A stretch of DNA of 64,000 nucleotides. It comes from Mesorhizobium sp. B2-1-1. Lineage in GTDB: Bacteria > Pseudomonadota > Alphaproteobacteria > Rhizobiales > Rhizobiaceae. Below the pieces are notes generated by a model. It was not told where the DNA came from and did not search any database. It saw nothing but the letters and a program-made list of their open reading frames with translations. The stretch lies in contig NZ_CP083954.1 of assembly GCF_006442975.2 (NCBI RefSeq), positions 4,657,501 through 4,721,500 on the forward strand. Reading direction: 5' to 3'. This document shows positions 62,328 to 64,000 of the stretch, piece after piece (the stretch's first letter is position 1; each line of letters begins with the position of its first letter). The position numbers and the translations under genes were made by a program.

Positions 62328-62653
62328 CCGGCGCAACCCCCTCGCCCGGACCTACCAGCCCATATATCGTCCTGGGCGCGGCAACCCTGCTGCCGGGCAG
62401 CGGCCACGTCATGCTGGGCGTTCCGACGCGCGGCCTGCAGTTTCTTTTCTTCATGGTCATCCTGGCCTGGGTGACGGCGAAGATCGCCCCGCCCGACGCC
62501 AGCTTTGTCGGCCGCCACGCCGGCGGCTTCCTGATCTATGCGCTGTCGATCCTCGACGCCTACAAGATGGCTCGTATCCGGACCGCCAAATGGGCCCATT
62601 CCATGCGCCGACAAGGCGATGGGCCGCCGGATGGGACAAAACACAACGCGTAA
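62324..62653 (+). CDS. Uncharacterised small membrane protein
   Basis: A 109-aa protein with hydrophobic segments at about residues 14-35 and 40-55, and a third near residues 68-78. The first contains ATLLPGSGHVMLGVPTRGLQ, which looks like the short loop motif (PG-GH) of small membrane proteins related to TM2-like domains; I cannot name the family with confidence. It overlaps the previous gene by four bases, so they are co-translated. The C-terminal tail is polar (RRQGDGPPDGTKHNA). Confidence 0.65.
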   Translation: MTGATPSPGPTSPYIVLGAATLLPGSGHVMLGVPTRGLQFLFFMVILAWVTAKIAPPDASFVGRHAGGFLIYALSILDAYKMARIRTAKWAHSMRRQGDGPPDGTKHNA

Positions 62654-62679
62654 CGAGAGGAATATTTTTTTCATACCAA

Positions 62680-62708
62680 TTGAATTCCCCGAACTCATTC
62701 GATACATC
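62680..62708 (+). promoter_or_regulatory. Candidate promoter of mgsA
   Basis: TTGAAT (62680-62685) and TACATC (62703-62708) are 17 bases apart in an A/T-rich gap, 31 bases ahead of mgsA. A TTTCAT string at about 62669-62674 lies directly upstream and may be a weaker copy of the cluster motif. The gap is 86 bases long. Confidence 0.4.
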
Positions 62709-62739
62709 ATTTTTAGCGACAAAGGGTCTGGAGGCTGGC

Positions 62740-63636
62740 ATGTGCGGAATCGTTGGACTTTTCCTCAAGGACAAAGCGCTGGAGCCGCAGCTCGGTGCGA
62801 TGTTGTCGCAGATGCTGGTATCGCTCAGCGATCGCGGACCCGACAGCGCCGGCATCGCGATCTATGGCGCGCCGTCCCGCAACGAGGCCAAGATCACCAT
62901 CCAGTCGCCGAGGCCGGAGCGTGATTTCCGTGGACTGGACGCCGAACTCACCAAGGCGCTCGGCGTGCCGGTGAGCGTCATGGTAAAATCGACGCATGCC
63001 GTCATCAGGACCACGCCCGAAAAGGTCGATGCCGCGCGTGAGACCATCCAGTCGCTCAGGCCCGACATCCGCATCATGGGTGCCGGCGAAGCCGTGGAAA
63101 TATACAAGGAAGTCGGCTTGCCCGAGGCTGTGGTCGACCGCTTCGACATCCGTGGGATGACCGGAACGCATGGCATCGGGCACACCCGCATGGCGACGGA
63201 ATCGGCGGTGACGACGATGGGCGCGCATCCGTTCTCGACCGGCGCCGACCAGTGCCTGGTGCACAATGGCTCGCTGTCCAACCACAACAACGTTCGCCGC
63301 GAACTGGTCCGCGAAGGCATGACATTCGAGACCGAGAACGACACCGAAGTGGCGGCCGCCTATCTCTCCTCCCAGATGGCGCATGGCAAGAACCTCGGCG
63401 AGGCACTGGAGGGCACCCTCTCAGATCTCGACGGTTTCTTCACCTTCGTCGTCGGCACCAAGAACGGCTTCGGCGTGGTGCGCGACCCGATCGCCTGCAA
63501 GCCCGCCGTGATGGCCGAAACGGACCAGTATGTCGCCTTCGGCTCGGAATATCGCGCGCTGACCAAACTGCCCGGCATAGACAATGCGAGAGTCTGGGAA
63601 CCGGAACCCGCAACCGTCTATTTCTGGGAGCATTGA
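62740..63636 (+). CDS. mgsA: N-methylglutamate synthase subunit A (class II glutamine amidotransferase type)
   Basis: A 298-aa class II amidotransferase-like protein whose N-terminal Cys2 (MCGIVGLF) is the nucleophile of the family. Other landmarks are LSDRGPDSAGIAIYG near residue 31 and GTHGIGHTRMATESAVTTMG near residue 144. In methylotrophs MgsA with MgsB and MgsC makes N-methylglutamate from methylamine and glutamate; in rhizobia the same gene is often named glxB. Because the synthase uses methylamine rather than glutamine-derived ammonia, the amidotransferase role may be reduced. The start is fixed by GGAGG eight bases upstream. Confidence 0.85.
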   Translation: MCGIVGLFLKDKALEPQLGAMLSQMLVSLSDRGPDSAGIAIYGAPSRNEAKITIQSPRPERDFRGLDAELTKALGVPVSVMVKSTHAVIRTTPEKVDAARETIQSLRPDIRIMGAGEAVEIYKEVGLPEAVVDRFDIRGMTGTHGIGHTRMATESAVTTMGAHPFSTGADQCLVHNGSLSNHNNVRRELVREGMTFETENDTEVAAAYLSSQMAHGKNLGEALEGTLSDLDGFFTFVVGTKNGFGVVRDPIACKPAVMAETDQYVAFGSEYRALTKLPGIDNARVWEPEPATVYFWEH

Positions 63637-63640
63637 GTTC

Positions 63641-64000
63641 ATGCCGGCAACAAAACTTTCAACCGCGGCGGCGAGCGACCATGCCTCCCGGGTGTTCGAC
63701 CTGGACCAGATGTCGCTGCGCGAGCTCAACCAGGCACTGCACAATCTGATGCCAGGCTCGAACGAGACCGCCTGGGAAGTGTTGAACCCGAAGGGCAGCC
63801 ATTCGGTCGCCGTCGGCGTCGACCAGCCGGTCAGCATCGATGTGCGCGGCAGCGTCGGCTATTACTGTGGCGGCATGAATTCCGGCAGTGCCATCACCGT
63901 GCATGGTTCGGCGGGACCCGGCGTCGGCGAAAACATGATGTCGGGGTCGATAACAGTCAAAGGCGACGCCAGCCAGTATGCCGGCGCCACCGGCAAGGGC
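63641..64000 (+). CDS. mgsB: N-methylglutamate synthase subunit B (GXGXG type), 3' end outside window
   Basis: The frame opens at ATG 63641 and runs to the window end without a stop, giving 120 residues. After a helical N-terminus (DLDQMSLRELNQALHNLMPG) the beta-helix repeats of the glutamate synthase GXGXG domain begin (VDVRGSVGYYCGGMNSGS-like and GSAGPGVGENMMSGSITVKG). MgsB (also called GlxC) is the middle subunit. It is four bases after mgsA, so they form one operon; mgsC and perhaps gmaS should follow outside the window. Confidence 0.85.
   Translation, partial: MPATKLSTAAASDHASRVFDLDQMSLRELNQALHNLMPGSNETAWEVLNPKGSHSVAVGVDQPVSIDVRGSVGYYCGGMNSGSAITVHGSAGPGVGENMMSGSITVKGDASQYAGATGKG

Overview
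The window looks like a stretch of chromosome from a GC-rich alphaproteobacterium of the order Hyphomicrobiales (Rhizobiales), most likely Mesorhizobium or a close relative. This is inferred from the F0 ATP synthase order I-a-c-b'-b, a BacA/SbmA transporter, a TPR protein next to der, many ABC importers each with its own regulator, and short inverted repeats of a kind I associate with Mesorhizobium. No search was run. I see no rRNA, tRNA, CRISPR array, prophage or insertion sequence.

1-23.8 kb is mostly core and housekeeping: ispE (cut by the window edge), moaB, a radical SAM protein, rnhB, the F0 sector atpI-B-E-F'-F, a cell wall hydrolase, der with its TPR neighbour, a polysaccharide deacetylase, bacA, two MFS exporters with LysR regulators nearby, an M29 aminopeptidase and several small enzymes. 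24.0-28.0 kb is a sugar-type ABC importer with a LacI-family regulator. 28.4-33.8 kb is a TetR-controlled RND efflux pump whose permease overlaps a small uncharacterised gene. 34.0-45.5 kb is a catabolic island: a GntR/FCD regulator, two enolase-superfamily dehydratases, a Dpp/Opp-type importer with fused ATPases, and a LysR gene beside a second, paralogous binding protein. 45.7-47.4 kb holds a DUF427 protein and an SDR.

47.9-64.0 kb is the most distinctive part: a methylated-amine cluster. It contains a TMAO/betaine-type ABC importer (TmoXWV-like), a GFA-family protein, trimethylamine monooxygenase (Tmm), an XRE-cupin regulator, a four-gene dimethylamine monooxygenase operon (DmmDABC-like), and the start of N-methylglutamate synthase (mgsA, mgsB cut by the window end). 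Together these would oxidise TMA to TMAO, demethylate DMA to methylamine, and channel methylamine into N-methylglutamate. A TMAO demethylase (Tdm), mgsC and gmaS are not in the window. Between dmm and mgs lies an operon I cannot assign to a described system: three consecutive small membrane proteins of 93, 125 and 53 aa, an ethanolamine-permease-like APC transporter, and two further unknown membrane proteins. A motif resembling ATTTCAYT recurs upstream of the tmo, tmm/regulator, dmm and permease units and may be a shared operator.

Other non-coding features are two loci of inverted GC-rich repeats (one enclosing a DUF559 gene that has lost its core), a different palindromic repeat at 20.5 kb, several operator-like palindromes next to regulator genes, hairpins after binding-protein genes, and a hairpin covering the ribosome binding site of the SDR gene.
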